A stretch of 53,727 nt of DNA from an uncultured Dysosmobacter sp. (GTDB taxonomy: Bacteria > Bacillota > Clostridia > Oscillospirales > Oscillospiraceae), in assembly GCA_934563745.1 (NCBI GenBank), contig CAKTHE010000015.1, forward strand, positions 1 to 53,727, read 5' to 3'. Below, piece by piece: positions 6,802 through 15,797 of the stretch (its first letter is position 1; each line of letters begins with the position of its first letter). The notes beneath the pieces were generated by a model that worked only from the letters and a program-made list of their open reading frames with translations, was not told where the DNA came from and made no database searches. Position numbers and translations under genes: made by a program.

Positions 6802-9567
6802 ATGGATTACAACAAGACCATCAATCTGCCCAAGACCGACTTCCCCATGCGGGCGGGCCTGCCCAAGCGGGAGCCGGAGATGCTCAAGCGCTGGCAGGAC
6901 ATGGACCTCTACAACGAGCTTTTGAAGAAGAACGAGGGCAAGCCCCACTTCGCCCTGCATGACGGCCCTCCGTTCTCCAACGGCAGCCTGCACATGGGCC
7001 ATGCGCTGAACAAGTCCCTGAAGGACATCATTATCCGCTCCTATGCCATGCGGGGCCGCTATACGCCCTATATCCCCGGCTGGGACAACCACGGCATGCC
7101 CATTGAGAGCGCCATCATCAAAGAGCAGAAGCTCAACCGCAAGGCCATGAGCATTCCGGATTTCCGCACGGCCTGCCATGACTATGCCGAAAAGTACATC
7201 GGCATTCAGATGGAGGGCTTCAAGCGCCTGGGCGTGGTGGCCGACTGGGAGCATCCCTACAAGACCATGAATCCCAGCTTTGAGGCGGAGGAAGTCAAGG
7301 TCTTCGGCCAGATGTACAAAAAGGGCTATATCTACAAGGGCCTCAAGCCCGTCTACTGGTGCTATCACGATGAGACTGCCCTGGCCGAGGCGGAGATCGA
7401 GTATCAGGACGATCCCTGCACCACCGTGTATGTGAAGTTCCCCATGCACGATGACCAGGGCAAGCTGAGCCATCTGGACAAATCCAAGCTGAGCTTTGTG
7501 ATCTGGACCACCACCATCTGGACCCTGCCCGGCAACCTGGCCATCGCCCTGCACCCCTCCGAGAGCTATGCCGTGGTGAAGAATCAGGAAAACGGCGAGC
7601 TGTATATCATGGCGGAAGCCCTCACCGACAAGGTGATGAAGGTGGCCGGCATCGCCGACTACGAGATCGTGGAGACCCACGAGGGTGCCTTCTTTGAGAA
7701 TATGCTGGCGGATCATCCCTTCCTGCCCAAGACGTCCCGCCTGGTGCTGGCCGATTACGTCACCATGGATTCCGGTACCGGCTGCGTCCACACGGCACCC
7801 GGCTTCGGTGCCGACGACTATCAGACCTGCCGCCGCTACGGCATGGACATGGTGGTGCCCGTGAACGATCAGGGCCGCCACACCGACTATGCCGGCAAAT
7901 ACGCCGGCATGCTGGTGGACGAGTCCAACCCCGTGATCCTGCAGGACATGAAGGAGTCCGGCGCCCTGCTGGCCAGCGAGGAGATCGTCCACAGCTATCC
8001 CCACTGCTGGCGCTGCAAAAAGCCCATCATCTTCCGGGCCACGCCCCAGTGGTTCTGCTCGGTGGACGCCTTCAAGGACGAGGCCTGCGCCGCCTGCGAC
8101 GATGTGCGCTGGGTGCCCGGCTGGGGCATCGACCGGATGAAGAGCATGATCCGGGAGCGCGCCGACTGGTGTATTTCCCGCCAGCGCCGGTGGGGCCTGC
8201 CCATCCCTGTGGTGTACTGCAAGGACTGCGGCAAGCCGGTGTGCACCGACGAGACCATCGCCGCCATCTCCGACATGTTCGGCAAGGAGGGCTCCAACGC
8301 CTGGTTTGAAAAGGACCCTGCCGACTTCCTGCCTGCCGGGCTGACCTGCCCCCACTGCGGCGGCAAGAGCGGCTTCGAGAAGGAGACCGATACCCTGGAC
8401 GGCTGGTTCGACTCCGGCTCCACCCATTTCGCGTCCATGAAGCGGGACCAGGGCTTCTGGCCTGCCGATATGTACCTGGAAGGTCTTGACCAGTACCGCG
8501 GCTGGTTCCAGTCCTCTCTGCTGACCGCCGTGGGTGCCTTCGGCAACGGCGCGCCCTTCAAGGAGTGCGTCACCCACGGCTGGACCGTGGACGGCGAGGG
8601 CAAGGCCATGCACAAGTCCCTGGGCAACGGCGTGGACCCCGCCGACATCTTCAATAAGTACGGTGCGGACATCCTGCGCCTGTGGGCCGCCTCCGCCGAC
8701 TATCACGCCGACGTCCGCTGCTCCGACGCCATCTTCAAGCAGCTGGCTCAGAACTATCTGAAGTTCCGCAATACCGCCCGGTACTGCCTGGGCAATCTGG
8801 ACGGCTTTGATCCCAACCGGCTGGTGGCTCCCGCTGACATGCTGGAGCTGGACCGCTGGGCCGTCACCCGCCTGAACGCCCTCATCGAAAAGTGCGCCCA
8901 GGCCTACAACGACTATGAGTTCCTGGTCATCACCCACGCCGTCAACGATTTCTGCGTGGTGGAGATGTCCAACTTCTATCTGGATATCATCAAGGACCGG
9001 CTGTACTGCGAGGAGAAGGACAGCCTGGCCCGCCGCAGCGCCCAGACGGCCCTGTACCTGATCCTGGACACCATCACCAAGATCATGGCCCCCATCCTGT
9101 GCTTCACCGGTGACGAGATCTGGCTGGCCATGCCCCACAAGGAGGGCGACGATACCCGCAACGTGCTGTTCAACGATATGAACGGCGTGTTTGCCGATTA
9201 TGCCCTCTCTGAGAGCGAGATGGCCAAGTGGGAGAAGATCATCACCGTCCGCACCGCCGTTAACGGCGCCCTGGAGACGGCCCGCGCCGAGAAGAAGATC
9301 GGCAAGAGCCTGGAGGCCGACGTGGCCCTGACGGTCCCCGCCGAGGATGCCTTCCTGGCGGAGATGGACGCCGCCGTCCTGGCGGATCTGCTGATTGTCT
9401 CCCAGGCGGAGGTCACCGTGGGCGGCGAGCTGGCGGTATCCGTCAGCGAGGCGGCCGGCACCAAGTGCCCCCGCTGCTGGAAGCACTCCACTGAGGCCGA
9501 CGAAAACGGCCTGTGCCCCCGCTGCGCGCGCGTCGTCGCTGCGTGCCCCGACTTCGGTACGCTTTAA
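6802..9567 (+). CDS. ileS: Isoleucyl-tRNA synthetase
   Basis: 921 residues, class I synthetase of bacterial type, charging tRNA-Ile in the cytoplasm. Start ATG 6802 follows AAAGGAG. The HIGH motif appears as HMGH in PPFSNGSLHMGHALN (residue ~63), the editing domain contains CVHTAPGFGADDY, and the C-terminal zinc finger is CPRCW...CPRC. The KMSKS loop reads GKAMHKSLGN, so the first lysine and the serine of KMSKS are replaced (AMHKS). Length is normal and the gene is intact. Expression is under the T-box directly upstream. Confidence 0.97.
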   Translation: MDYNKTINLPKTDFPMRAGLPKREPEMLKRWQDMDLYNELLKKNEGKPHFALHDGPPFSNGSLHMGHALNKSLKDIIIRSYAMRGRYTPYIPGWDNHGMPIESAIIKEQKLNRKAMSIPDFRTACHDYAEKYIGIQMEGFKRLGVVADWEHPYKTMNPSFEAEEVKVFGQMYKKGYIYKGLKPVYWCYHDETALAEAEIEYQDDPCTTVYVKFPMHDDQGKLSHLDKSKLSFVIWTTTIWTLPGNLAIALHPSESYAVVKNQENGELYIMAEALTDKVMKVAGIADYEIVETHEGAFFENMLADHPFLPKTSRLVLADYVTMDSGTGCVHTAPGFGADDYQTCRRYGMDMVVPVNDQGRHTDYAGKYAGMLVDESNPVILQDMKESGALLASEEIVHSYPHCWRCKKPIIFRATPQWFCSVDAFKDEACAACDDVRWVPGWGIDRMKSMIRERADWCISRQRRWGLPIPVVYCKDCGKPVCTDETIAAISDMFGKEGSNAWFEKDPADFLPAGLTCPHCGGKSGFEKETDTLDGWFDSGSTHFASMKRDQGFWPADMYLEGLDQYRGWFQSSLLTAVGAFGNGAPFKECVTHGWTVDGEGKAMHKSLGNGVDPADIFNKYGADILRLWAASADYHADVRCSDAIFKQLAQNYLKFRNTARYCLGNLDGFDPNRLVAPADMLELDRWAVTRLNALIEKCAQAYNDYEFLVITHAVNDFCVVEMSNFYLDIIKDRLYCEEKDSLARRSAQTALYLILDTITKIMAPILCFTGDEIWLAMPHKEGDDTRNVLFNDMNGVFADYALSESEMAKWEKIITVRTAVNGALETARAEKKIGKSLEADVALTVPAEDAFLAEMDAAVLADLLIVSQAEVTVGGELAVSVSEAAGTKCPRCWKHSTEADENGLCPRCARVVAACPDFGTL

Positions 9568-9670
9568 AAGCGGTTCCTGCTTCGCCCCTTGCTCCGCCGG
9601 ACCTTCGGAGAGGAACTCTCCAACGCGGCTGCGGGGCCGGAGCTTTGCGCGGCGGTTCCCTGTATTCCCG

Positions 9671-9705
9671 GCACCCGGAGGCAAGCTGCCTCCGGGTGCT
9701 TTTTT
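9671..9705 (+). terminator. Intrinsic terminator of ileS
   Basis: A perfect 13-bp GC-rich stem GCACCCGGAGGCA/TGCCTCCGGGTGC (9671-9699) is followed by TTTTTT. The ~100 nt between the ileS stop and this hairpin (9568-9670) hold nothing recognisable. Confidence 0.92.
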
Positions 9706-9810
9706 GCGCCGGGATCCGGCCATGGGGCCGGCCGGATGGCCCATGGTTGCTTTTTCCGGGAAAAGCGTATACACTACCTGTGGAATCCTGTAGAAAAGGA
9801 GCGGTGCCCT

Positions 9811-10881
9811 ATGTCCGCTGAAACAAGCGTCGGGACCGGCCGCAACACGGCCATTGACGCGGCCAAGACGGCCGCGATCTTCGGAACGCTGATGATCCAT
9901 GCTTCCGCCAACGGGGGCTTCGCCTGGCCGGTGGGGTCCGCCCGCTGGATCGCGGCGCTTTTCTGGGGCTGCCTGCTGCGCTGCGCCGTGCCGGTGTTTC
10001 TGATGTGCTCCGGGGCGCTGCTTCTTGCGCCGGAGAAGCGGGTGACCATCGGCGGCATCTATAAAAAGTACATCCCCCGGATCCTGGCGGCCCTGTTTTT
10101 CTGGGCGGCGGCCTATTCCGCCTGGTCGCTGCTGGGCGTGAAGCTGCACACCGGGGTGCTGGAGGCGGCGGCTTTGAAAAAGGCGCTGGTGGATCTTGTG
10201 ACGTTCCGGCATAAGTCGCACCTTTACTATCTGCATATTACGCTGCTTGTGTACGCACTGGTCCCGGTCAGCCGGCTGTTTGCCGCCCGGGCGGACCGGA
10301 AGCTCATGGGCTACGCTCTGGGGCTGTGGTTTGTGCTGGGCAGCGTGCTGCCCTGTGTGCAGACTCTGCCGCCCTTCTCCCTGATCACCGGGATCCCCCG
10401 GCAGTATCTGATCAATCTGACCTGGGGCGGCGTGGGCTACGGTCTGCTGGGCTATGCGCTTTTGAAGGAGGCACCCCGCCGGAAGCCCCGCTTTTTCGCG
10501 GCGGTATTTGGCCTGGGCTTTCTGCTGACGTTTGCGGGGACGCTGGCGGTTTCGCTGCGGCAGGGGGCGCTGTATCAGGACCTGATCCAGGGCTATGCGC
10601 CCGGCGTGGTGCTGCAGGCGGCGGGGCTGTTCGGCTGGTGCGTCAGCCGCTATGCCCAAAGCCCTGCTCCGGCGGCGTGTGAAACGGTGTCCAAGGCCTC
10701 GTTCTGCATTTATCTGGTGCATCTTTTCCCCCTGGATCTACTGGCGGCCCGGGGGCTGAGTGCCGGCTTCTATCATCCGGCCTGGGCCGTGCCGGTTTTG
10801 TGCGCGGTGCTGTTTGCCTGCGGCTTTGCCGTCTGGCTGGTTCTGCGGCGGATCCCGGTGGTCCGCAAGTATCTCATCTGA
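9811..10881 (+). CDS. Acyltransferase 3 family integral membrane protein
   Basis: 356 residues from ATG 9811 (AAAAGGAGC upstream). About ten hydrophobic segments span the protein. The N-terminus IDAAKTAAIFGTLMIHAS carries the conserved histidine of the first helix in this family, and VPVFLMCSGALLL and ASFCIYLVHLFPLDLL are typical of the OafA/YiaH-like group that O-acylates cell-surface glycans or other extracytoplasmic acceptors. The acceptor cannot be told from sequence. It lies 17 nt before lspA, probably in one operon. A weak promoter may lie near 9747-9776. Confidence 0.85.
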   Translation: MSAETSVGTGRNTAIDAAKTAAIFGTLMIHASANGGFAWPVGSARWIAALFWGCLLRCAVPVFLMCSGALLLAPEKRVTIGGIYKKYIPRILAALFFWAAAYSAWSLLGVKLHTGVLEAAALKKALVDLVTFRHKSHLYYLHITLLVYALVPVSRLFAARADRKLMGYALGLWFVLGSVLPCVQTLPPFSLITGIPRQYLINLTWGGVGYGLLGYALLKEAPRRKPRFFAAVFGLGFLLTFAGTLAVSLRQGALYQDLIQGYAPGVVLQAAGLFGWCVSRYAQSPAPAACETVSKASFCIYLVHLFPLDLLAARGLSAGFYHPAWAVPVLCAVLFACGFAVWLVLRRIPVVRKYLI

Positions 10882-10898
10882 CAAAAGGAGTGCTGCTC

Positions 10899-11408
10899 AT
10901 GTTAAGCGCTGTGTTTGCCCTGTTGGGCTTGGCCCTGCTGGGGCTGGATCAATGGGTGAAGGCGTGGACGGTGAACCATTTTGCCGCCCCGGTGCCCCCA
11001 AACCTGTACGCCACGGCCGACCTGCCCCGGCCGCTGATCCCCGGCGTGCTGGAGCTGACCCGGGTCCACAATTACGGGGCTGCCTGGTCCAGCTTTTCCG
11101 GCAGCCGCTGGCTGCTGCTGGGCGTGACGGCGGCCATTTGCCTGGCGGTGGGGTATGTGTTGGCGCGGCGGATCGTCCGCCACCCGCTGGGGCGGCTGGC
11201 CGGCGCGCTGATCCTCTCCGGCGGGGTGGGCAATATCGTGGACCGGTTGCGCCTGGGGTATGTGGTGGATATGCTGCACTTCCCCTTCTGGCCGTCCTAT
11301 CCCACCTTCAACGTGGCGGATGTGTGCATTGTGACGGGGGCCGTGCTGGGCGCGGTCTATTATCTGTGGTTCTACGAGAAGTACGACCGGCGGGGAGGGA
11401 AGCGCTGA
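10899..11408 (+). CDS. lspA: Lipoprotein signal peptidase (signal peptidase II)
   Basis: 169 residues, start ATG 10899 with AAAGGAG upstream. Membrane aspartyl protease that removes the signal peptide from diacylglyceryl-modified prolipoproteins. Four membrane helices are present; the catalytic aspartates are D115 in GNIVDR and D141 in FNVAD. The conserved HNYGAAW segment (usually NxGAAF/W) is at about residue 57. The gene ends 1 nt before the pseudouridine synthase gene, the lspA-rluD-like order common in Firmicutes. Confidence 0.96.
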   Translation: MLSAVFALLGLALLGLDQWVKAWTVNHFAAPVPPNLYATADLPRPLIPGVLELTRVHNYGAAWSSFSGSRWLLLGVTAAICLAVGYVLARRIVRHPLGRLAGALILSGGVGNIVDRLRLGYVVDMLHFPFWPSYPTFNVADVCIVTGAVLGAVYYLWFYEKYDRRGGKR

Positions 11409-11409
11409 G

Positions 11410-12327
11410 ATGGAGCGCCGCACGCTGTGTGTGCCGCCGGAGGCGGCCGGCGGCCGGGTGGACGCCTGGCTGGCCGCGCAGGCGGAGGATCTGACCCGCT
11501 CTGCCGTCCAGCGGCTGCTGGACGACGGCCGGATCACCTGCGCCGGGGCGCCGCTTTCCAAAAACTACCGTCTCCGCGGCGGCGAGACGCTGGAGCTGTC
11601 TCTGCCGGAGCCGGAGCCGGCCGAGCTCCAGCCCCAGGCGATCCCGCTGGATGTGGTCTATGAGGACGCGGACGTGATCGTGGTGAACAAGCCCAAGGGT
11701 CTGGTGGTGCATCCGGCGCCGGGACATCCGGATGGCACGCTGGTCAATGCGCTGCTTTATCACTGCGGGGATTCCCTCAGCGGTGTGGGTGGGGCACTGC
11801 GTCCGGGGATCGTGCACCGGATCGACCGGGATACCTCGGGCCTGATCATCGCGGCCAAAAATGACTTTGCCCATCAGGGCCTGGCGGCCCAGCTGCAGGA
11901 TCACACCCTGGCCCGGACCTACGAATGCCTGGTGTGCGGAAATCTGCGGGAGGATTCCGGTACGGTGGATGCCCCCATCGGCCGCAGCAGCGCCGACCGG
12001 AAGAAGATGGCGGTGGTCCCGGGCGGCCGCCGGGCCGTGACCCATTGGGAGGTGCTGGCCCGCTACGGCGCGGTGACCCATGTGCGCTGCCGACTGGAGA
12101 CCGGGCGGACCCATCAGATCCGGGTCCACATGGCCTACATGGGGCATCCGATTCTGGGGGACACGGTGTATGGGTCCAAAAAGCCCGTGCCGGGTCTGCA
12201 GGGGCAGTGCCTGCACGCGGTGGGCCTGCGGTTTATCCATCCCCGCACCGGCGCGCTGATCGAGCTCTCCTGCCCGCTGCCGGAGGAATTTCAGGCGCAG
12301 CTGCGCAAATGGGAGGGGCGGACATGA
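11410..12327 (+). CDS. RluA-family 23S rRNA/tRNA pseudouridine synthase (YlyB/RluD-like)
   Basis: 305 residues. An N-terminal S4 RNA-binding domain (residues ~14-75: RVDAWLAAQAEDLTRSAVQRLL) precedes the catalytic domain with the signature GIVHRIDRDTSGL containing the catalytic aspartate, and ETGRTHQIRVHMAYMGHPI. It converts uridine to pseudouridine in structured RNA, most likely 23S rRNA, but the exact site is not readable. It is translationally linked to lspA and overlaps the next gene by 4 nt (ATGA). Confidence 0.94.
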   Translation: MERRTLCVPPEAAGGRVDAWLAAQAEDLTRSAVQRLLDDGRITCAGAPLSKNYRLRGGETLELSLPEPEPAELQPQAIPLDVVYEDADVIVVNKPKGLVVHPAPGHPDGTLVNALLYHCGDSLSGVGGALRPGIVHRIDRDTSGLIIAAKNDFAHQGLAAQLQDHTLARTYECLVCGNLREDSGTVDAPIGRSSADRKKMAVVPGGRRAVTHWEVLARYGAVTHVRCRLETGRTHQIRVHMAYMGHPILGDTVYGSKKPVPGLQGQCLHAVGLRFIHPRTGALIELSCPLPEEFQAQLRKWEGRT

Positions 12328-12965
12328 CCGTTTTGCTGGCGGTGATCTGCATCGTTTTGCTGGGGCTGATTTGGTACGAGAAGGTGAAGCGCCGGGCGAT
12401 GCAGGCCATTTTGGACGTGAGCCCGGTGGATGAGGACCGGGCGGTCACCAAGCACGAACAGATCGCCGTGCTCAAAAGCCTGGGGATTACCCTGGATCCG
12501 GCGGATGAGGAGGCGCTTTTGTGGCACTCGGACCCGGAGGTGAGCCTGTTTTACGCCCATGCGCCCTATTGGGGGCTGTTGGGCAGTGAGGAGCTGCGCT
12601 GGAACCGGGTCTATTCCCCGGGAGATGCGGAGTGCATCTGGGATGAAGATGCCTATGTGCCTGTTTTTCAGGGCCTTTTCCGGATTGCCGGTCTTGTGCC
12701 GGAGGGGCTGCGGGGGACAGATCCGCAGGGCGTGACTTTTACGCTTGCGGGCACGCCGGTCACATTCCGCGCAAAAGAGCAGAACGACTGGATCGATCTG
12801 CGGGTGGGCGGCTTTTTGAACCGCCAGGTGGAGCGGCTGCTTCCGGGGACGGAAGAGCGCTTCTGGCTGGAGGAGCGGCATGCGGTGCCCATCTGGCTGT
12901 GGGCCACGGCGGAGCAGGCCGCGGCCGTGAACCAAAAGACGGGGCTTTCCTTTAAAAAGACCTGA
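12324..12965 (+). CDS. Hypothetical protein with N-terminal membrane anchor
   Basis: 213 residues. The first ~18 residues (MTVLLAVICIVLLGLIWY) form one membrane helix; the rest looks soluble and tryptophan-rich (for example WHSDPEVSLFYAHAPYWGLL, SEELRWNRVYSP, ECIWDEDAYVPVFQGL). The ATGA overlap with the pseudouridine synthase implies co-translation. No family is recognised. It ends at the terminator 12976-13010, so it is the last gene of the lspA operon. Confidence 0.8.
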   Translation: MTVLLAVICIVLLGLIWYEKVKRRAMQAILDVSPVDEDRAVTKHEQIAVLKSLGITLDPADEEALLWHSDPEVSLFYAHAPYWGLLGSEELRWNRVYSPGDAECIWDEDAYVPVFQGLFRIAGLVPEGLRGTDPQGVTFTLAGTPVTFRAKEQNDWIDLRVGGFLNRQVERLLPGTEERFWLEERHAVPIWLWATAEQAAAVNQKTGLSFKKT

Positions 12966-12975
12966 GAGAGGGTGC

Positions 12976-13010
12976 GCCGGGCGGCTTTGCCGGCCCGGCC
13001 CCGATTTTTT
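12976..13010 (+). terminator. Intrinsic terminator of the lspA operon
   Basis: GCCGGGCGGC (12976-12985) pairs with 12989-12999 with one bulged G and a TTT loop; six T follow at 13005-13010. Confidence 0.8.
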
Positions 13011-13030
13011 CTGTAAGGAGTGGAACGACC

Positions 13031-13714
13031 ATGTTTCAGGGATTTACGGATGCAACGGTGGACTTCATGTGGGGCATCCGCTTCAACAATGAACGCAGCT
13101 GGTTTGAAGCGCATAAGGAGGAATACCGCACAGCCTTTCAGGCGCCGATGCGGGATCTGGCCCAGGAGGTCTATGAGCATATGCGTGCCCGGGAGGCGGA
13201 GGGAAGCACCCTGACGGTCAAGGTTTCCCGGATCTATAAGGACGCCCGGCGCCTGCACGGGCAGGGGCCCTATCGGGACCATTTGTGGTTCTCCATTCAA
13301 AGTCCGTCCGAGCAGTGGTCCGCGGCTCCGTGCTTCTGGTTTGAGCTGGCGCCGGAGCACTGGTCCTGCGGCCTGGGGTATTATATGGCCCGGCCGGTGA
13401 CCATGGCGCGTCTGCGGGCCCGGATGGATGCCCGGCCGGAACCGATGTTGCGTCTGCAGCGGGCCCTGGCCCGCCGGCCGGAGCTTGTTCTGGAGGGAGA
13501 GGAATACAAAAAGCCCCGCAGTGCGCCCTCCCATCCGGAGCTGGAGGTCTGGTACCGGAAGAAGAACTTTTCGATCCGGCATGAGGAGAAGCTCAATGAG
13601 ACCGTGTTTTCCCGGGCAATCGTTACGGAGCTGGAGGAGACGTTTGACTTTTTGCTTCCGTATTACCGGTATTTTGCCACGCTGGACGGCGATCCGGATC
13701 CACGAATGGTATGA
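13031..13714 (+). CDS. DUF2461 family protein
   Basis: 227 residues, ATG 13031 with AAGGAG upstream. The pattern FLWxIRFNNERSWFEAHKEEY (here FMWGIRFNNERSWFEAHK), the RIYKDARRLHGQGPYRDHLW block, and the C-terminal WYRKKNFSI segment are typical of the DUF2461 family (TIGR02453-like), whose biochemical role is not established. The gene stands alone between two terminators. Confidence 0.88.
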   Translation: MFQGFTDATVDFMWGIRFNNERSWFEAHKEEYRTAFQAPMRDLAQEVYEHMRAREAEGSTLTVKVSRIYKDARRLHGQGPYRDHLWFSIQSPSEQWSAAPCFWFELAPEHWSCGLGYYMARPVTMARLRARMDARPEPMLRLQRALARRPELVLEGEEYKKPRSAPSHPELEVWYRKKNFSIRHEEKLNETVFSRAIVTELEETFDFLLPYYRYFATLDGDPDPRMV

Positions 13715-13720
13715 GGTTAC

Positions 13721-13756
13721 AAAAAACGGAGCGGTTTGAAAACCGCTCCGTTTTTT
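13721..13756. terminator. Intrinsic terminator after the DUF2461 gene
   Basis: AAAAAACGGAGCGGTTT and AAACCGCTCCGTTTTTT form a symmetrical hairpin with A-run and T-run on its two sides; it can work in both directions. Confidence 0.92.
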
Positions 13757-13898
13757 GCGCTGCAAAAGGGCGATTCGGGGGTGTACCAGGCACTTTTTGG
13801 AGAGTGTGCACAAAAAGTACAGAAAATCTCTGTTTATATTTTTGAGTTCGCTTTGAAAGACAAAACGGAAAATGTAACCGTTTCTGTAACGGGCGTAT

Positions 13899-13906
13899 GC
13901 TATGAT
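13899..13906 (+). promoter_or_regulatory. Extended -10 promoter of the cell-wall protein gene
   Basis: TGCTATGAT is an extended -10 element (TATGAT at 13901-13906); the -35 region is weak. The 267 nt between 13715 and 13980 contain the terminator, this promoter and an 80-nt leader; no gene is seen there. Confidence 0.5.
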
Positions 13907-13980
13907 AAGCCTGTAAATGAGACACGGAGCCGCGGCCGAGCCGCCGGCCTTCCATACAGAGATTACACCGAAGGAGAACG

Positions 13981-15639
13981 ATGACCATGAAAAAGCTGAT
14001 TGCACTTTCCCTGGCCGCGCTGATGGCCGCCGGCACGATCCAAACGGCTGCTTACGCCTGGGGCGGTCCCGGGGACTGGGGCGGCCACGGCGATCACGGG
14101 GACCCCGCGTGGGGCCGGCCCGGTGATCACGGCGACGGCCCGGAGTGGGGCGGTCATGGTGACCACGAGGGCGGCTTTGACTGGGGTGGCCGCGGCGACC
14201 ACGAAGGCGGTCCGAACGAGGACGGCCACAAGGACCCGGAGCCCGGAGAAGACGGCAAAGATCCGGAGGAGAATCCGAATCCCAACGGACAGGAAGAGAC
14301 GACCGGCGAAGAATCCGGAGAAGGCAGCCCGGAGGCTCCGGACGGGAGCAAGGGTGAGACGTCTGATTCCGACCGTCCGGCCACGGACCGGTATAAGCGG
14401 GTCCGCTTCTTCCTGCGCCTGGACGCCTCCACGCCGGATACGGCCGGGAACATTGCCGGCCGTCCCGCTTCCAGCTATACGGCGTCCCTGCTGAGCGCGG
14501 CGGTGGACAGCCCCGAGACCACGGTGGGCGACGCCTCCATCCGCGACTTCACGATGCTGGTGGACGGGGAAGAGCAATTCCCCTCTGACGAGCGGGTCCT
14601 GGCCGCTCTGGATGAGAATGTGTGCGTGTCCGTCTGGAACGCCGAGACCGGCGCCTTCGAGGCGCAGAGCCGCACGCCGGAGGAGATCCGCGCGGGCCTG
14701 GGCGGCGAACAGCCTGCCTATCGGGTCAACTGGTACGTCTTGAAGGAAGAGGATGACGGCTGGCACATCGACGGCAATATCCTGTTCCTGGATTACGCGG
14801 AGGTCCGCTATGTGTTCTCCGGCGAGGCGCCCGCTGGTGTCGAGGTGCCCGCGGGCGGCCTGGTTCGCGTGGGCGAGTCGTATCAGATCGCGGCGGACAG
14901 CCATTACGGCACCAACTCCGGCGTCTGCACGCCGGTTGAGGGGGAAGGCACCCGGCTGCACGGCGTCAACGCCGCCGGTCAGGCCGGCGTGTGGAGCTTC
15001 CGCGGCTGGTACACGGACGAGGCATGCACCCTCTCCGTCGACGAGCGGCAGGCGATCATGGATGATTCCGGCGCCGTCTATTACGGCTCCTGGACCTTCC
15101 AGGCGGATCCCGTAACTCCCGAGCAGCCGGAAGGCCCCGTGACTCCCGAGCAGCCGGAGGGTCCCACGACCCCCGAGCAGCCGGAAGGTCCCACGACTCC
15201 CGAACAGCCGGAAGGCCCCACGACTCCCGAGCAGCCGGAAGGCCCCACGACCCCCGAGCAGCCGGAAGGTCCCACGACCCCTGAGCAGCCGGAGGGCCCC
15301 ACGACCCCTGAGCAGCCGGAGGGCCCCGCGACCCCTGAGCAGCCGGAGGGCCCCGTGACTCCCGCACAGCCCGAGACGCCCGCGGCCCCGGCGCAGTCCG
15401 GAAGCTCCAACGGCGGTGCTGACGTTCTGGAAGAGGAGATCCTGGATGAGGAGGCTCCTCTGGCCTCCGGCGCAGAGGCGGAGGATGCCGAGGAAGCAGA
15501 TCTGACGGATCTGGCGGACGAGCAGGTCCCCATGGCCGAGGTTCCCCAGACCGGTGATGCAGCCTGCCTGTGGGCGGTCGCAGCGGCGGCTTCCGGCGCC
15601 ATGCTCCTGGTGCTGCGCAAGCGGAAGGAAGAGGCGTAA
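13981..15639 (+). CDS. Repeat-rich sortase-anchored surface protein
   Basis: 552 residues from ATG 13981 (or 550 from 13987; AAGGAG at 13971 fits either). It has a signal peptide (KKLIALSLAALMAAGTIQ), then a low-complexity zone of Gly/Asp/His/Trp units such as WGGHGDH and PGDHGD (residues ~24-80), an acidic Glu/Asp/Pro linker, a globular region (~135-375), nine 9-residue TPEQPEGP repeats, and a C-terminal sorting signal: VPQTG at residues 521-525, a hydrophobic stretch, and RKRKEE. VPxTG replaces the usual LPxTG. It is therefore exported and linked to peptidoglycan by sortase. The His/Asp-rich repeats could bind metal ions, but nothing proves that. Confidence 0.85.
   Translation: MTMKKLIALSLAALMAAGTIQTAAYAWGGPGDWGGHGDHGDPAWGRPGDHGDGPEWGGHGDHEGGFDWGGRGDHEGGPNEDGHKDPEPGEDGKDPEENPNPNGQEETTGEESGEGSPEAPDGSKGETSDSDRPATDRYKRVRFFLRLDASTPDTAGNIAGRPASSYTASLLSAAVDSPETTVGDASIRDFTMLVDGEEQFPSDERVLAALDENVCVSVWNAETGAFEAQSRTPEEIRAGLGGEQPAYRVNWYVLKEEDDGWHIDGNILFLDYAEVRYVFSGEAPAGVEVPAGGLVRVGESYQIAADSHYGTNSGVCTPVEGEGTRLHGVNAAGQAGVWSFRGWYTDEACTLSVDERQAIMDDSGAVYYGSWTFQADPVTPEQPEGPVTPEQPEGPTTPEQPEGPTTPEQPEGPTTPEQPEGPTTPEQPEGPTTPEQPEGPTTPEQPEGPATPEQPEGPVTPAQPETPAAPAQSGSSNGGADVLEEEILDEEAPLASGAEAEDAEEADLTDLADEQVPMAEVPQTGDAACLWAVAAAASGAMLLVLRKRKEEA
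15112..15381 (+). repeat. 27-bp tandem repeat encoding TPEQPEGP units
   Basis: Nine consecutive 27-bp units (15112-15354), differing mainly at third codon positions, followed by one degenerate unit (15355-15381). They encode a Pro/Glu-rich stalk typical of wall-spanning regions. The unit number is likely to vary between strains by slippage. Confidence 0.93.
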
Positions 15640-15670
15640 GCCCCGCTTCCGGGCGGAAACGATCCCGCAG

Positions 15671-15705
15671 ACGGCGGACCCTTTCAAAAGGGTCCGCCGT
15701 TTTTT
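15671..15705 (+). terminator. Intrinsic terminator of the surface-protein gene
   Basis: ACGGCGGACCCTTT/AAAGGGTCCGCCGT stem (15671-15700) followed by T5. Confidence 0.93.
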
Positions 15706-15732
15706 GCCGTCCGGATCCCCGGCGGAAGCGGC

Positions 15733-15761
15733 TTGTACTGGCCGATTCTTTGTGCTATAAT
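15733..15761 (+). promoter_or_regulatory. Promoter of the miaB-mutS-mutL run
   Basis: TTGTAC (15733-15738), 17-nt spacer, consensus TATAAT (15756-15761) in the extended form TGTGCTATAAT. Confidence 0.85.
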
Positions 15762-15797
15762 ACATTAGTTAAAGTATCTTTATTTGGAGGAACGGCA

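Noticed and set aside
6778..10722. A 1314-codon open frame on the minus strand across ileS
   Set aside because: Antisense shadow of ileS and the acyltransferase; no family likeness and no ribosome binding site.
13963..15765. 600-codon minus-strand frame with many Gly-Leu-Arg repeats across the surface-protein gene
   Set aside because: The repeats are only the complement of the TPEQPEGP array.
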